NCBI RefSeq assembly: GCF_901000735.1
Contig: NC_081541.1
Coordinates: forward strand, 46,109,485-46,173,484
From: Corylus avellana
Lineage: Eukaryota > Streptophyta > Magnoliopsida > Fagales > Betulaceae
Direction: 5' to 3'
DNA length: 64,000 nt
The notes beneath the pieces were generated by a model. It was given only the letters and a program-made list of their open reading frames with translations, had not been told where the DNA came from and searched no databases. Position numbers and translations under genes: made by a program. Shown here piece by piece: positions 35,313-46,690 of this stretch. Position 1 is the first letter of the stretch, and the number at the start of each line of letters is the position of its first letter.

Positions 35313-35979
35313 CTCATTGACTTGGTGACATCATCCAGATCGAGAGCCAGCAATATCATGCCGGTATTTCTCATTCCCTGTAAGTAATTTTATTTTCTAT
35401 TCTCATTCGAATTTGTCCCTTTTTACACTTCTATCTTTCCTAATGTAATTAGGAACATGTGTACGTTTTTTTATAGTTAATCAGTTAGATGATGGAGAAC
35501 CCGGCCATGTGTACGTTTTTTTCATGTACGTGGAGGATATATATAATCAAGATTATGTTTGAGGATCGAGTTTGATCTCGAGTAAATTAATGAAGCGCTT
35601 GTGGGATACTGATGAACCAAATGTGACCTTGGTATTTGATGTTTATTTGGGCTTTCATTATATATACGTCTGGAGTTTGAAGATTTTACTTGGGGGTTGT
35701 AATATTTATATATTTGACTTGATGGTCGGTCCTAGACCACCACATTTGATGACCATGTTTGACTTATGTTATGCTATATATGTTGTGATGCTTTTAGTTA
35801 ACTCTGTTTGTCATTCATTCATGGAAATATAGAACTGAGTATCTCATGCAGTTCTTTGGAGAATTAGACGGAGAGGCATATTGATGAATTAATTATTAGT
35901 CAATTAATTTTTCAGGGCATTACATTAATTTATTACTTGATAACGGAGAACTTCAACGGAAACTAAAATGGTGTTTCTT

Positions 35980-36840
35980 TCTATTACTCTTATGCGATTG
36001 TCCTGTTCAATTGCTATTATGAGTTACGTGCGTGAAATTGAATAGCACTCTCCATCATGGATTTTGGGGGAAAGGTCTTTGTTTCGTGGTAGGTGGTTTC
36101 AATTCTCCAGTTATTTGTTCTGAAACGTTCAATGCAGCAAAGGAAACATTCGCACTCACTGCAAACAAAGGAAACGTTAACCGTACGTTATTCTCTTATT
36201 GATATTTTTCTCTTTAACGTAACCGTTATTCTTTAATTCTTGCTTGTCTTTTATATACGTATACCCGCGAGATTCTTTATTATAATTTAGTTTTAAAATT
36301 TAAACGCATTTTCATTGTACTTTTTATTATATATTAAAAAAGACGTATAAAAAATGTATATCATATCTTTAAATAAAAAACATTTAAAGTTATAAATCAA
36401 TGCATTACTAAACATAGTGATACAAACCATTGCATGAATGTATAAATTACAAAAAAAATATATATCATAAGCACTTTGTTTTATTTTAATCCATAAGAAT
36501 TTAAACATGTAAAAATATTTGTTTCCATACGTATAATTTATAATGAAAAATCACATAGGCAGTATAATTCAATGGCCGAAAAACAGAATTTAATTATGTG
36601 AAAGCCAATCAAGCTATTATAAAGAGCCTTGAAACAGGTTGAATGGTAACAGGAGATGTGGGGGTAACTTGTGATATATATCAGAAAGAGAGGAAAAATA
36701 GGTCATAAAACTCACAGGATTATCTTTTTTTTATTTATTTTATTTTCCTAATTTCACCAATCTCATACCTAGCTAACTAGTAGTCAAGAATAATTTTGAT
36801 GGAAAACAACAAGTTTAATTTATATTTGTTTTCTACTGTA
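35980..36840. other. Intergenic DNA, nothing recognised
   Basis: AT-rich sequence following the second tandem unit. No coding motifs, RNA gene or clear repeat structure was seen. Confidence 0.4.
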
Positions 36841-38000
36841 CGTGTCTATACCAAAAAATAGATGAAATCTTAGCCACTCCAATTTTATTATTTCTGGTTG
36901 AATTGAACTATATATATTAAATATGTTTTACAAACTTATTCCTTATTGTGATGTTTTTATTTGTGGTTTATTTCAATTGATTAAGATGGATTGAAGAACG
37001 ATTGAGGTTAGGATTGAGCCTAGTAATAATAATAGTCTGATAGAAGAATATTGGTTGCTAAATATTATGAGTCGGGTTTTAATCTTTGAAAGGCTACGTA
37101 CTCTGCCTCTCTACATATATCACATGCAAATTAATCATTACAATCTACAGGTTAATGCCCAAAGAAAGGAGCCAAATGTACCTTTGAAAAAAACGAGAGA
37201 TTGCAATTTGCAAAAAGAAATGCACAGCACAATGGATATATTAATTTTCAGATCAATAATGGTGGGAGAGGCCGCCCACGCCCACGTCCACGTGAAAATA
37301 CAGAGATAAAGCAACCAAATGATAATAGTAGGAAATAGAAGGACATTTGTCTTTGAAAAAGGAGAGATGACAATCTAAAAAAGAAGATGAATAATTGTAG
37401 AGAGGCCCATATTCACGTGAAAATATAGAGATAAAATAAAGCAACCAAAACCGGACAAAGGAATGGGCCATCCGCAAGGAATCTTCAAATCACCAACAGA
37501 GAGAGACCAACTTTTGCGTAGAAAGAGAAGAGAAAATATAAAAAGTACGTGAGCTTAATTTGGATTCCATTGATCGAATGAATCCGGCCAAGTGCATGCA
37601 TGGGTGGACTCCGGCCACACGGTGTTGATTGAATCAAATTGAACAGAGAAAAAAGATATATACCAGGAAACTGATTTTTCCACGCCATTGATATCTGACA
37701 AAGAAAGCTTGAAAGTTGACTTGGAGTCATCGAGCTGGTAAATGCCATTTTGGTAGGCAAATGTGTATTGTATGATACAGATTAATTTTTATTAATTTAA
37801 TAATATACATGTTGATGTTATGACGTAATTTAAAATTTAAATGATGTGACAATATATATACTATTAAACGCAAACACATTGAAAATTCCATTTATTGTAT
37901 AAACATCAAAAATGTAAGACTTGGTCCTCGATGAAAGAATTGGCCAAGGCAACCTCTTTACAATGATGTTAAATTTTGGTTGATCTCAATCATTTTCTTC
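36840..38000 (-). repeat. NLR-flanking repeat module, inverted copy
   Basis: This is the reverse complement of the module at 3.93-4.76 kb. The pieces match in opposite order, from 'CAACCAAAATTTAACATCAT' (3938, against 37965-37985 reversed) through 'GGCCAATTCTTTCG', the 'GATATTAATGG' phrase and 'AAACCCGACTCATAATAT' (37055-37085 reversed). No CNL coding sequence is attached on the minus strand, so the module moved without its gene, or the gene was lost. Confidence 0.6.
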
Positions 38001-38160
38001 TTAAGCATGGCCCTAGGTGATATTTGTTTATGCAATTTTATTAATTATATATATTCATTTTTTTTCTCCTATTTCTTGTAGCTCCTTCAATCAGATTTCT
38101 GACGTACAGGACTATGGACTATGGTAAGAACTAAGAACCTTCTATCTATTGATCGATCTT

Positions 38161-38205
38161 TAATTATTATTATTGTTATTATTATTATTATTATTATTTC
38201 ATTTT
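38161..38205. repeat. (TTA)n microsatellite
   Basis: About 13 TTA/TTG-type units, with one interruption. Confidence 0.8.
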
Positions 38206-38329
38206 TAGCTAATCATTAAACATGCAGCCAAAATGAGTTATTAATTAGGCAAATGCTTTTTTGCATTCTCCCATCCATCTCCCCACCATCTTCTCTCTCT
38301 TGTATTTTTTTATTTTTTTTGAAAAAAAT

Positions 38330-38870
38330 CAAGATGTTAAAAGAGAGAGATGGAGCCTGGACTTTAAAGTCACATCCAATCAGAGAGCTATGGTCTCCTC
38401 CTCCTATAGATTACTTCAAGGTAAATTTTGATACAACCATTAGAGATCACTTCTCTATTCCAACAACTGTCTGCAGAGACTCCAAAGGCCAGATCATCAA
38501 AATCCTCTCCTAAGTTAGGCTTACTTGTAGTCCGGAGAAGCTCAAGCAGCCCTCTTGGCTGGTTTCCTGGTAGCTTCCTTGCACCTTGACAAGTTCATTC
38601 TAGAAGGGGGCTCCTCTATTGTTATTTTATCTTTACAGAATCCATCTAATGTTTTGGATTGGCATATTGAACATGTAATTTTTGAAACTTTATCACTTTT
38701 TTCAGCCTCCTCTATTTGGGAGGCCAGAAAAGTTAACAGAAGTGCAAACTTCTGCATCCATCATGTGGCATATAGGGCCGCGGCAAGAGTTCCCTCGGGC
38801 TGCATTCCCTCCTTATTCTCCCCCAAACCCCCCTCTATTCCCATATGTAGTGGAAAGGATCCACCCCCTT
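38330..38870 (+). pseudogene. LINE-type RNase H domain remnant
   Basis: Fragment of the RNase H domain found at the 3' end of plant LINE retrotransposon polyproteins. WSPPPIDYFKVNFD and CRDSKGQII (38390-38500) fit the typical start of that domain. After a frameshift near 38515, EAQAALLAGFLVAS and ILEGGSSIVI (38545-38630) continue it, then a HHVAYRAA stretch and GCIPSLF give the usual C-terminal part. A T-rich tract follows at 38910. The upstream reverse transcriptase is absent, so this is a dead 5'-truncated copy. Confidence 0.75.
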
Positions 38871-39099
38871 CTTGTCCCTCTTTATGAGGGTTTGTGTTCT
38901 GTTGGTTTTTTTTTTTTTTTTTTTTTTCTATAAAGTGGTTTGTTACAAAAAAGAAAAAAAAAAAAAAGAGAGAAGATGGTGGGGAGAGATAGGTGGGAGA
39001 ACGTATTGTAGCGAATCTCAACTAATTATTACCCAAAAAAGATAACAAGTATTGCACTTAATTACTATGAATTGAGCTGTAACTATAGTATTAAAAAAA

Positions 39100-39347
39100 G
39101 TTTTGAAATTATGGGTAAAGTTGAAATTTTATAAAAGTAGGGATATAAACGTCATTTAACGTTTAAAATCTGACGAAGGGTCCAAATTGATTGTAATTGA
39201 AAGTTCATGGGACTAAATGTAGAAATTTTGAAGTTTTGGATGTTTGTCAAATCGGGTGGAAGTTCAGGGGTCTTCAATGAAATTACCAAAAAAAAAAAAA
39301 ATCACAAGGTGACCCACGGGGCCACGGTTGGGCCACTTTGTGACCTT

Positions 39348-39380
<33 letters not shown>

Positions 39381-40095
39381 GAAAATCAAAGGTAATTTTG
39401 TTTTTTATGGGTTTTACCAGAAAAAAATTGATGGATAGGGTAAATTGTATCAAATTGAAGGTTTGGAGGATAAAATTAAGAGTTCTTGAAATTTAGGAGG
39501 GTCTTTTCAAAACGTGCGGTAATTCAAGGGTCCTTTATGAAGTGTTTATTTTTATTTTTGTTTTCTCTATACCAAAAAAATTGATGCAAACTTTAGCTAC
39601 TCTAATTTTATAATTTCTGGTTGAATTTAATTATATTAATTGAATTTTTTTTTTCAAACTTATTCCTTATTGTGATGATTTTAATTTTAGTTTGTTTCAA
39701 CTGATTAAGATGGACAGAAGAAAGATTGAGGTTAGGATTGAGCCTAGTAATAGTAATAGTCTAATAGAAGAATATTGGTTGCTATATATTATGAGTCGGG
39801 TTTTAATATTTGAAAGGCAACTCTGCCTCTCCAAATATATTCTGAATTTATTGATCATAATTCATATACATATCAATTATCATCTTCTTGATGATCACAT
39901 TCAAATTAATCATTACAATCTTGAAGCCAAATGTGAATGAAAGAAATTTCGAGGACATTGTCCTTGAAAAAAGAGAGAGATGACAATCTACAAAAAGAAG
40001 TGCACAGCACAAGGGATATATTTTCAAAACAATAATAGTGGGAGGGGCCATGCCCGCGGAAAAATATAGAGATCAGATAAAGCAATCAAATCCGG
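39100..40095 (-). repeat. NLR-flanking repeat module, inverted copy with nested element
   Basis: Reverse complement of 21.05-21.97 kb in two adjoining parts: 39.1-39.56 kb (phrases on 'TCACAAGGTGACCC' and 'AAATTGTATCAAATTGAAG') and 39.58-40.09 kb (phrases on 'GAGGTTAGGATTGAGCC' and 'GATAATTG..ATG' reversed). It lies immediately upstream of the + strand CNL at 40324 but in the opposite orientation to the copy upstream of the CNL at 5005. Its orientation is therefore not tied to the gene. Confidence 0.6.
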
Positions 40096-40323
40096 ACAAA
40101 GATAAAACACCTTTTGAGAAAAAAAATTATTTTTCACGAGCAAGCAGCCTGTGAGACTGTGAGTGAAAAAAAAAAAAAAAAAAAATGCAGCCTGTGAGTC
40201 CATTGCCCGTTGGCTGTTTCCAATATATCTTCTTCGGTGTAAAAAGCTAAAGATATTAAGATAGCTTGCATTCCAGTCTCATTTTATCTTCCTTCGTTTC
40301 CTTTGATTTGCAAAGCAGAAAAC

Positions 40324-42987
40324 ATGGCTGGGGTTGCAGTCATATGTCTCTCTCCCATCCTCCAAGTGTTTTTTAAAAGAATGGCGTCTGGCGAATTTGT
40401 TGACTTTTTCGAGGGACAAAAACTCTGCGACAAACTCCTAAAAGAGTTGAAGATACAATTGATGTCCGTGAATGCAGTGCTTGAAGATGCGGAGGAACAA
40501 CGATTTACAAGGCCTGATGTGAAAGAGTGGCTTGATAAGCTGGAAGATGTTATGTGTGATGCAGAGGAAATCTGCGACGAGATTGCTACCAAAGACTTGC
40601 GACAGAAGCTGGATGCTGAATTTGGAACCTTTGGAAGTAAGGTACGTAACCTCATCTCTACTTATCGTTTTGTCAAGAATGTAGAAAGAAAGATCAATTA
40701 TGCAGTTCACATATTGGAGTGTTTAGCAAGACAATTGGGTTGTTTGGGTCTACGTAAAGGTGTTGGACGAAGGAATCTATCAGAAAGACAACCCACAACT
40801 TATTTGGTTGATGAATCTAATATTGTTGGTAGGCATGCTGAGAGGGAGGCTATAATTAATTCGTTGCTTTCAGATGATGACAAAAATATAGGTGTGATTG
40901 CCATAGTCGGCATGGGGGGGATTGGCAAAACCTTCCTTGCTCAGCTCGTATACAATGAAGACAGTGTTAAAAAGCATTTTGACCTTAAAGCATGGGTTTG
41001 TGTTTCGGATGATTTTGACGTGTTAAAGCTAACAAAAATAATTCTAGAGGAAGTTAGTTCGTCTGCTAATGCTGATAGCAAGAATCTGAATCAACTTCAA
41101 ATTAAACTCAAGGAGGCGTTGATAGGAAAGAAATTCTTACTTGTTTTAGACGATGTTTTGGAGAAGAGTTACGACAAATGGGAGGAATTAAGTAAGGCTC
41201 TTAAATATGGAGCACCCGGAAGTAAGGTCATCGTAACAACACGTGATGATGAGGTTGCATCGTTCATGTCCACTAGTGCAACTCATTCTGTAACGGAGTT
41301 ACCCGAAAAAGATTGTTGGTCATTATTTGCAAAATATGCATTCCACGATGGTAACTCTAATGCATATCCAGACCTAGAAGCAATAGGGAGACAAATCGTA
41401 GAGAAGTGCAAAGGCTTACCTTTAGCAATCAAGGTGATTGGGGCTCTCTTGCAGTCTAAATTAGATGTTGAGGAATGGGATAAGATATTGAGAAGTGAAT
41501 TATGGGATTTACCAATTGGGGAGACAGGCATCCTTCCCGGTCTAAGATTAAGTTATAAATATCTTTCACCACATCTAAAGCGATGCTTTGCATACTGCTC
41601 TATATTTCCTAGGGATTATGCTTTTAAAAAAGATAAATTAATCTTATTATGGATGGCAGAAGGTTTCTTGTTGCAAACCCGAAACAAAACAATGGAAGAA
41701 GTTGGTGATAATTACTTCTTTGCTCTTGTATCAAGATCATTATTCCAAAAATCAAATCACAATTCATATATAATGCCTAATCTTGTTTACGATTTAACAA
41801 AGTCTATATCTACACGATTCACTTTAAGCCATGAAGATGATTGCTCTCCTGAAATTACAAGCAATACTCTCCATTTCTCGTATTTTTGTTCAAAATTTGA
41901 TTTTCAGAAGTTTGCGACCTTTCATGGGGTTAAAAGGTTGCGCACCATCCTACAATTAAATTCTGATGTTCAGTTTGCAAGTTATAGTGATGTATCGCAG
42001 CTTTCAATACCAATGTTAAGATCCTTACATGTGCTGTCTCTATCTTACTATCAAAAGATAGCTGAGTTGCCAAATTCAATTGGTAAACTTATACATCTAC
42101 GTTATTTGGACCTTTCTTACACTGGGATTAAAAGGTTGCCTGATTCTATATGTAAGCTGTGCAATTTGCAAACATTGAATTTATCAAATTGTTGGTATCT
42201 TGCTGCCTTTCCAAGAGATTTGTATAAACTCATTAATTTGCGACATCTTGATTTTGCTCAAGCTAAGATGATAATGGAGATGCCGATAAATATGGGTGAA
42301 TTAAGATGTCTTCAAACATTAACTAAATTTATCGTTGGAAAACACGGTAGATCTGGCATTGGAGAGCTAGGAAAACTTACGAATCTTCGGGGATCGCTTA
42401 TTATTTTAGAGCTACAAAATGTTGAATCTCCTACGTATATGATCTTGAGGGAGAAGCATCTTACAGAGTTGGTAATGGAGTGGAGATTTGATGCTAATGA
42501 TCCAGAAAGTCAAATACTCGTACTTAGTTGTCTCCAACCCCATACAAGCTTGAAAATCCTTGCTATCAATGGCTATGGTGGTAAAAGTTTTCCAAACTGG
42601 GTAGGGCATACTTCATTCTCTAATATAACATCTCTTCGTCTAGAACACTGTACCCAATGTTGCAACTTGCCACCACTTGGGCAACTGCCCTCTCTGCAGG
42701 ACCTCTCTATTGTTGGGTTCGTGGAAGTTGTTAAAGTGGGTCAGGAGTTTTATGGCAGCGGATCTTCTTCAATTAAGCCATTTGAAGCCTTGAAAGTTTT
42801 AAAGTTCAAATGTATGTTGAAGTGGGAGGAATGGTTTTCTTTTGACGCTGAAAACGAAGGTGGAGCTTTTCCTAATCTTAGAGAGCTTCAAATTTATGAA
42901 TGTCCTAAGCTAACAGGAAGTTTGCCCGTCCATCTTCTTTCTTTAGCCGAACTTAATATTCGTGACGCTGACAATTTGATGCATTAG
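40324..42987 (+). CDS. CNL receptor-like gene, RPP13-like-1 class, altered NB-ARC and truncated LRR
   Basis: An 887-residue single-exon open frame starting at ATG 40324, aligned with the start of the 5005 relic. Domains: coiled coil with a degenerate EDVID region (DAEEICDEI), NB-ARC, and LRRs to GSLPVHLLSLAEL. Three key motifs differ from consensus. The P-loop is GMGGIGKTF (196-204; second Thr to Phe). Kinase-2 is LDDVL (275-279; Trp to Leu). The MHD is MPN (484-486). RNBS-B (GSKVIVTTRDD), GLPL and RNBS-D (CFAYCSIF) look normal. The frame ends at TAG 42985, but LRR-coding DNA continues in other frames to about 43390, so the C-terminus was lost by frameshift. It may be expressed as a shortened receptor, a decoy, or not at all. 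Confidence 0.8.
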   Translation: MAGVAVICLSPILQVFFKRMASGEFVDFFEGQKLCDKLLKELKIQLMSVNAVLEDAEEQRFTRPDVKEWLDKLEDVMCDAEEICDEIATKDLRQKLDAEFGTFGSKVRNLISTYRFVKNVERKINYAVHILECLARQLGCLGLRKGVGRRNLSERQPTTYLVDESNIVGRHAEREAIINSLLSDDDKNIGVIAIVGMGGIGKTFLAQLVYNEDSVKKHFDLKAWVCVSDDFDVLKLTKIILEEVSSSANADSKNLNQLQIKLKEALIGKKFLLVLDDVLEKSYDKWEELSKALKYGAPGSKVIVTTRDDEVASFMSTSATHSVTELPEKDCWSLFAKYAFHDGNSNAYPDLEAIGRQIVEKCKGLPLAIKVIGALLQSKLDVEEWDKILRSELWDLPIGETGILPGLRLSYKYLSPHLKRCFAYCSIFPRDYAFKKDKLILLWMAEGFLLQTRNKTMEEVGDNYFFALVSRSLFQKSNHNSYIMPNLVYDLTKSISTRFTLSHEDDCSPEITSNTLHFSYFCSKFDFQKFATFHGVKRLRTILQLNSDVQFASYSDVSQLSIPMLRSLHVLSLSYYQKIAELPNSIGKLIHLRYLDLSYTGIKRLPDSICKLCNLQTLNLSNCWYLAAFPRDLYKLINLRHLDFAQAKMIMEMPINMGELRCLQTLTKFIVGKHGRSGIGELGKLTNLRGSLIILELQNVESPTYMILREKHLTELVMEWRFDANDPESQILVLSCLQPHTSLKILAINGYGGKSFPNWVGHTSFSNITSLRLEHCTQCCNLPPLGQLPSLQDLSIVGFVEVVKVGQEFYGSGSSSIKPFEALKVLKFKCMLKWEEWFSFDAENEGGAFPNLRELQIYECPKLTGSLPVHLLSLAELNIRDADNLMH

Positions 42988-43390
42988 AGCTTACCATCCA
43001 AAGCTATGGGAAGTTAGGAGGTTAAAGATCATCTGGATGGGATGGGGTTTGCAAAACCTCCCGTCTGTTAGTCATTGGCAAATATGAAGATGTGGAGTCC
43101 TTTCCAGAGGTGCGGCTGCTGCCTACCAGACTTACCTTCTTCACATCAATGGCTTTCAAAATTTGAAATCTTTGGACAAGAAGGGGCTTCAACACCTCAC
43201 TGCTCTTGAAGAATTGGACATCCATAATTGCCCTAAGCTCGAGTGCATGCCAGAAGACGAGTTGCCTCTCTTTTTCTACTCTACATATCTACAGATGTCT
43301 TTTGTTGGAGAAAGAGTGGGAAAGTAAAGAAGGAGAAGAATGGTGCAACATTGCTCACGTCCGTCACAAATGGATTAATTTAGGCACAAA
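42988..43390 (+). pseudogene. Detached LRR tail of the CNL at 40324
   Basis: The DNA after the stop still encodes the family's last LRRs in shifting frames: 'NLKSLDKKGLQHLTALEEL' (about 43160-43215), 'CPKLECMPED' (about 43230-43260), and then, in another frame, LLEKEWESKEGEEWCNIAHV (43300-43360). The corresponding residues are in frame in the copy ending at 8434. At least two indels are needed to reconnect it. Confidence 0.8.
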
Positions 43391-44359
43391 GGTACTTTCT
43401 CTCTTCAACCAACTAATTTCTCGATGGAACAGAATGCTCTGCCCATTTGATTATTCTTCCATTATTTTCGTTTAATAATTTTGTTTTGATTTGAAGTCAT
43501 TCGTCTAATTGAATCCATCAAAAACCGAAAAAAGAATAAAAAGCTCAGAAGATTCCAAATTTGTTGGATTCTAAGCGATGTTTGCCTTTAGAGCAAGTCA
43601 TTTACAATGAAATACAAACTCCACTTGTGTGCTCTTGGATTTGGTTGCAAATGGTCAAAGGCTCCTACTCACTTCTTCTCAACTGGCTTTTTTTTGGTGC
43701 AATTCCCTTTCGGCTGATCCCGTCTCATTCTCGGAACAACAGTTTTCGATCTACTTGCTAATCATTTTGCATAAAAAAAATCTTGAATTTCATTGGGAAT
43801 TGAAACAGAAATTAATCATTAAGTTATTTTAAAGTTTTAGAGCAGTGATCTCTTCACAGAGGGAAGAAAGAAATTATACATCCTAAGAAGTAATTTAGGT
43901 GTTGATGCATGCCATAAGAATTTATAGCTTTCCTTACCCACGCCTATCATTTTTTCTGTTGTCAGTTCTATTGACTGTGAAATCCAGTGTAATAGCTCTT
44001 TTTATAACCATCTCGTCTGTGCAGCTCCACTGAGAGTGCTAACTCAACATTTGATGATGGTGTCGTACGTGCATAGTGCATATCTGCAAATAAATTGGGG
44101 CTGGTGTTTCAGTTACTACTCACGTTGGAGGTGCATCCTTATGGGAGAGCATATTGGACCAATAATATTTTTGGATGAGCCTTCATCTTACCTAAAGGTA
44201 GTTCAAATCTTCATATTTTACTCTAATGAACATTTGAATTTGTGTGAAGAAATCAGAGAAAAAGATGTTAATCTATCTCGTGAATTAACTGTTATCAAAA
44301 TACAGGACTCTCTCACCATTTGGGTTATGATCACTTTCAAGTTGTTTTTGAAGTGTTGA

Positions 44360-46690
44360 AAAATGATATTGAGCATTGCAAATGCTAGGCCCTTCAAATT
44401 CTGGAAAGAAACGCTTTCTCTTATTCATAATGCAAGTATCATCATCTATCATAGACCTCAGGAAAAAAAAAAAATCATCTATCAGATTCAGATTATTGGT
44501 ATTAAGGGGAAAATAATTTGTCACATTTTCGTTTTTAAGTTGGACATGGACATGGACATGCACCATCCCTTGCAAGGCCACAGGTGGTGCAGGGAGAAGT
44601 GGATTTTGCTTCTGTTAACCAATTGCCACCCCCCAACTTTTTCTCCAGAGCAATTTTGCTACTAAATAGAAATATCCTCTATTAATCACCCATGTGCTGT
44701 AAGGGGTGGTGAACTATGCCGCTTATGGTCTTCATTTATGTACAAATTTGTGAATTTATTTTAGCTTTGAAAATCTGAACATAAAGAGCTTTTACTTGCT
44801 TGTTGTGGCTAAATTTTGTTTTGTTTCAGTCTTTGGATGCAGTGGCAGTGATAAGGTCTTGACACTCCAGTCAAACAGATGCCCCATGTGTAGGCAACCA
44901 GTTAGCAGACTCTTGGAAATCAAGGTCAACAATGGACTTGATGATTGCTGACAGTTCGCTGCCAAACAGGATGCTGTGAAGTTATAAGCTCTCCTGCTTT
45001 GACAATAATAGTTTATAAACAGGTGATAAGATAAGCGGCCTTGGTTCTGCTCAATGCAATGTTTGCATTATGGGTCTTGCAAATATGGCTCTCTCTCTCT
45101 GGTAGCTATCATAATAATTTCATGTGCGCATAATACGTATGCATTGATCATGAAGCTATGCCATCTACTACAATCTATTTATGTTTTTCTTTAATTATTA
45201 TTGACGAGCGGTTATCGCAGATAGAGGAATGAACTATGCTCAGTGACACACTTGCTTCTATACTAATGACCGGTTGTAACACATTGGCTGCTAGCGCAAA
45301 GGGAATCCTATGTTGATCTTCTTCAGGTTAATCACTACTTTAGAGATGCATTTAGACATGTATATTCTGGCTAGAAGGCTTATTGTTTTGGTATTTGATT
45401 AGAATTTGATGGAAAAGACTATTGTCTTTGCCTAGGAAACTAGGCAAAAGTGATTCAGTGCATCTTTGTGTAAGCCTGTTGAGAAATATGCTGAATATTA
45501 ACAAGTCGAACGCTTTTAACAGCAATAAAGGAGTACCATAAATGCTTGGGCTCAGATGAATTGTCACCTGAACTTTTGATGTTGAGGGCTCATGTTGCCG
45601 TCTACAAAACCTGGTATGTGCTTTTGGTAATGCCTTTGATATACTGTTAGAACCTGGAGTTTGTGTGTTTTGCATGTTCTTGAATAATTTGGCTCTATAT
45701 GTGAAAACACCGTCACTTTTACACAACACTGACAACTTTTGCTCAGCATAGCTATCTCTGTTTAGCTATCTCTATTTATTTATTTATTTTTGTTTCTTTT
45801 GGTGCATTTCTTTTCTCTTGTTTCTACAATCAACCATGAATAATCATATTTGGAAAGCAGTAAAATCTCACTTTATGGATGTTGAAATGAGATCAACAAA
45901 CATGATCTAAGAGATCTGATTTTGTATATATTACACAAGTGAATTCAATTTTATTACAATTCAGTTTCCATCAAATCTTTCTAAGATGGATGACTTTTGT
46001 AGTTATTTTAGCAATTTGTATGCGGAAAACCCTATTATCTACATCTTTCCTCTTTCTCTGCTAGCCAAAATTTCCCACGCATGTTACCACTTAAACCTGT
46101 TGCGAGGCCCTTTATGCCAACTTCTCTTGCACTGAAAAATGCAGGGCCATCATATATTGAAAATTTTGCTTCTGCATTAATTGTTTTTCACCCTATGTGC
46201 TACTATTATTATTCACTTTGTTGTTTTATGCTGTTGTTGTTCCTGATTGTGATTACTTTGCCCCAGGCCACCAACAAGCTATCATCACAAGAGTTCTCAA
46301 TTAGACATCAGAAGATAGGAAGGTTCACATGCAAATTCAGCTAAGCATGAAATAGAAGATAATTCAAGGAAATTTAGTGCATTGTTTTATAAAGCTCACA
46401 GTGAGGACATATTGAAAACTGCTATCGATTAGCTTGTTCAGCTTTGCCAGGCTTTGGACAATGGTGATTTCAGTATTGTTCTTCAAATCCAAGTACACTT
46501 TTTTGTAATACATAAAATTTAATTTATGTTGCAATACTCAAGATCATAAGTCCTAGTTGTTTAATTTCTTTTGTTTCTGCCTGGTTTAGGTTCTTAGAGC
46601 TAGCAACTGGGATGAGTGCAAATTCTGGATACGTACACTAAAGTGAATGATCAAGACAAGGCAGCATGTGGAATTGCAGTAAAGAAGGGC
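44360..46690 (+). pseudogene. SEC31: SEC31 (COPII coat) pseudogene, block C, first copy
   Basis: The clearest SEC31 relic of the window. Pieces in collinear order: RPFKFWKETLSL (44385-44425); a broken 'LMEKTIV' piece (45405-45430); a decayed version of the 'YAE..LLTTAMEYL..SPEL' exon (45470-45640); PVARPFMPTS and LALKNAGPSYIE (46095-46165); an 'IITRVLN' piece with a stop (46280-46305); EIEDNSRKFSALF (46348-46385); LVQLCQALDNGDF then IVLQIQV (46430-46495). After an intron with a TTTAG acceptor come SNWDECKFW (46600-46630), TLK-stop-MIKTRQ (46635-46665) and the end. The C-terminal KRMIKTRQ-type ending is typical of plant SEC31. Retained introns argue for a duplicated genomic copy. Several stops exclude function. 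Confidence 0.72.
44830..44951 (+). pseudogene. RING-finger E3 ligase last-exon remnant
   Basis: After a TTTCAG acceptor, a frame ending in TGA at 44949-44951 reads [20 protein letters not shown] and then [19 protein letters not shown]. This matches the end of C3HC4 RING domains of the LOG2/LUL (mahogunin-like) ubiquitin ligases, which close with CPxCRQPxxxLLEIKV. One RING cysteine (in CSGC) reads Ser, and no upstream exons were found. It sits inside the SEC31-derived block and is probably an unrelated captured exon. Confidence 0.6.

Larger units (their letters stand above)
30730..35979 (+). repeat. Tandem duplication unit 2 (CNL pair)
   Basis: Second copy of the 25390-30629 unit in the same orientation. 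Beyond 35979 the sequence (CTATTACTCTTATGCGATTG) has no counterpart before the gap, so the right border of the duplication lies at or beyond this point. Confidence 0.92.

Noticed and set aside
38555..38933. Possible host gene with RNase H fold
   Set aside because: The sequence order and the frameshift match the RNase H tail of a LINE retrotransposon better than a host RNase H.
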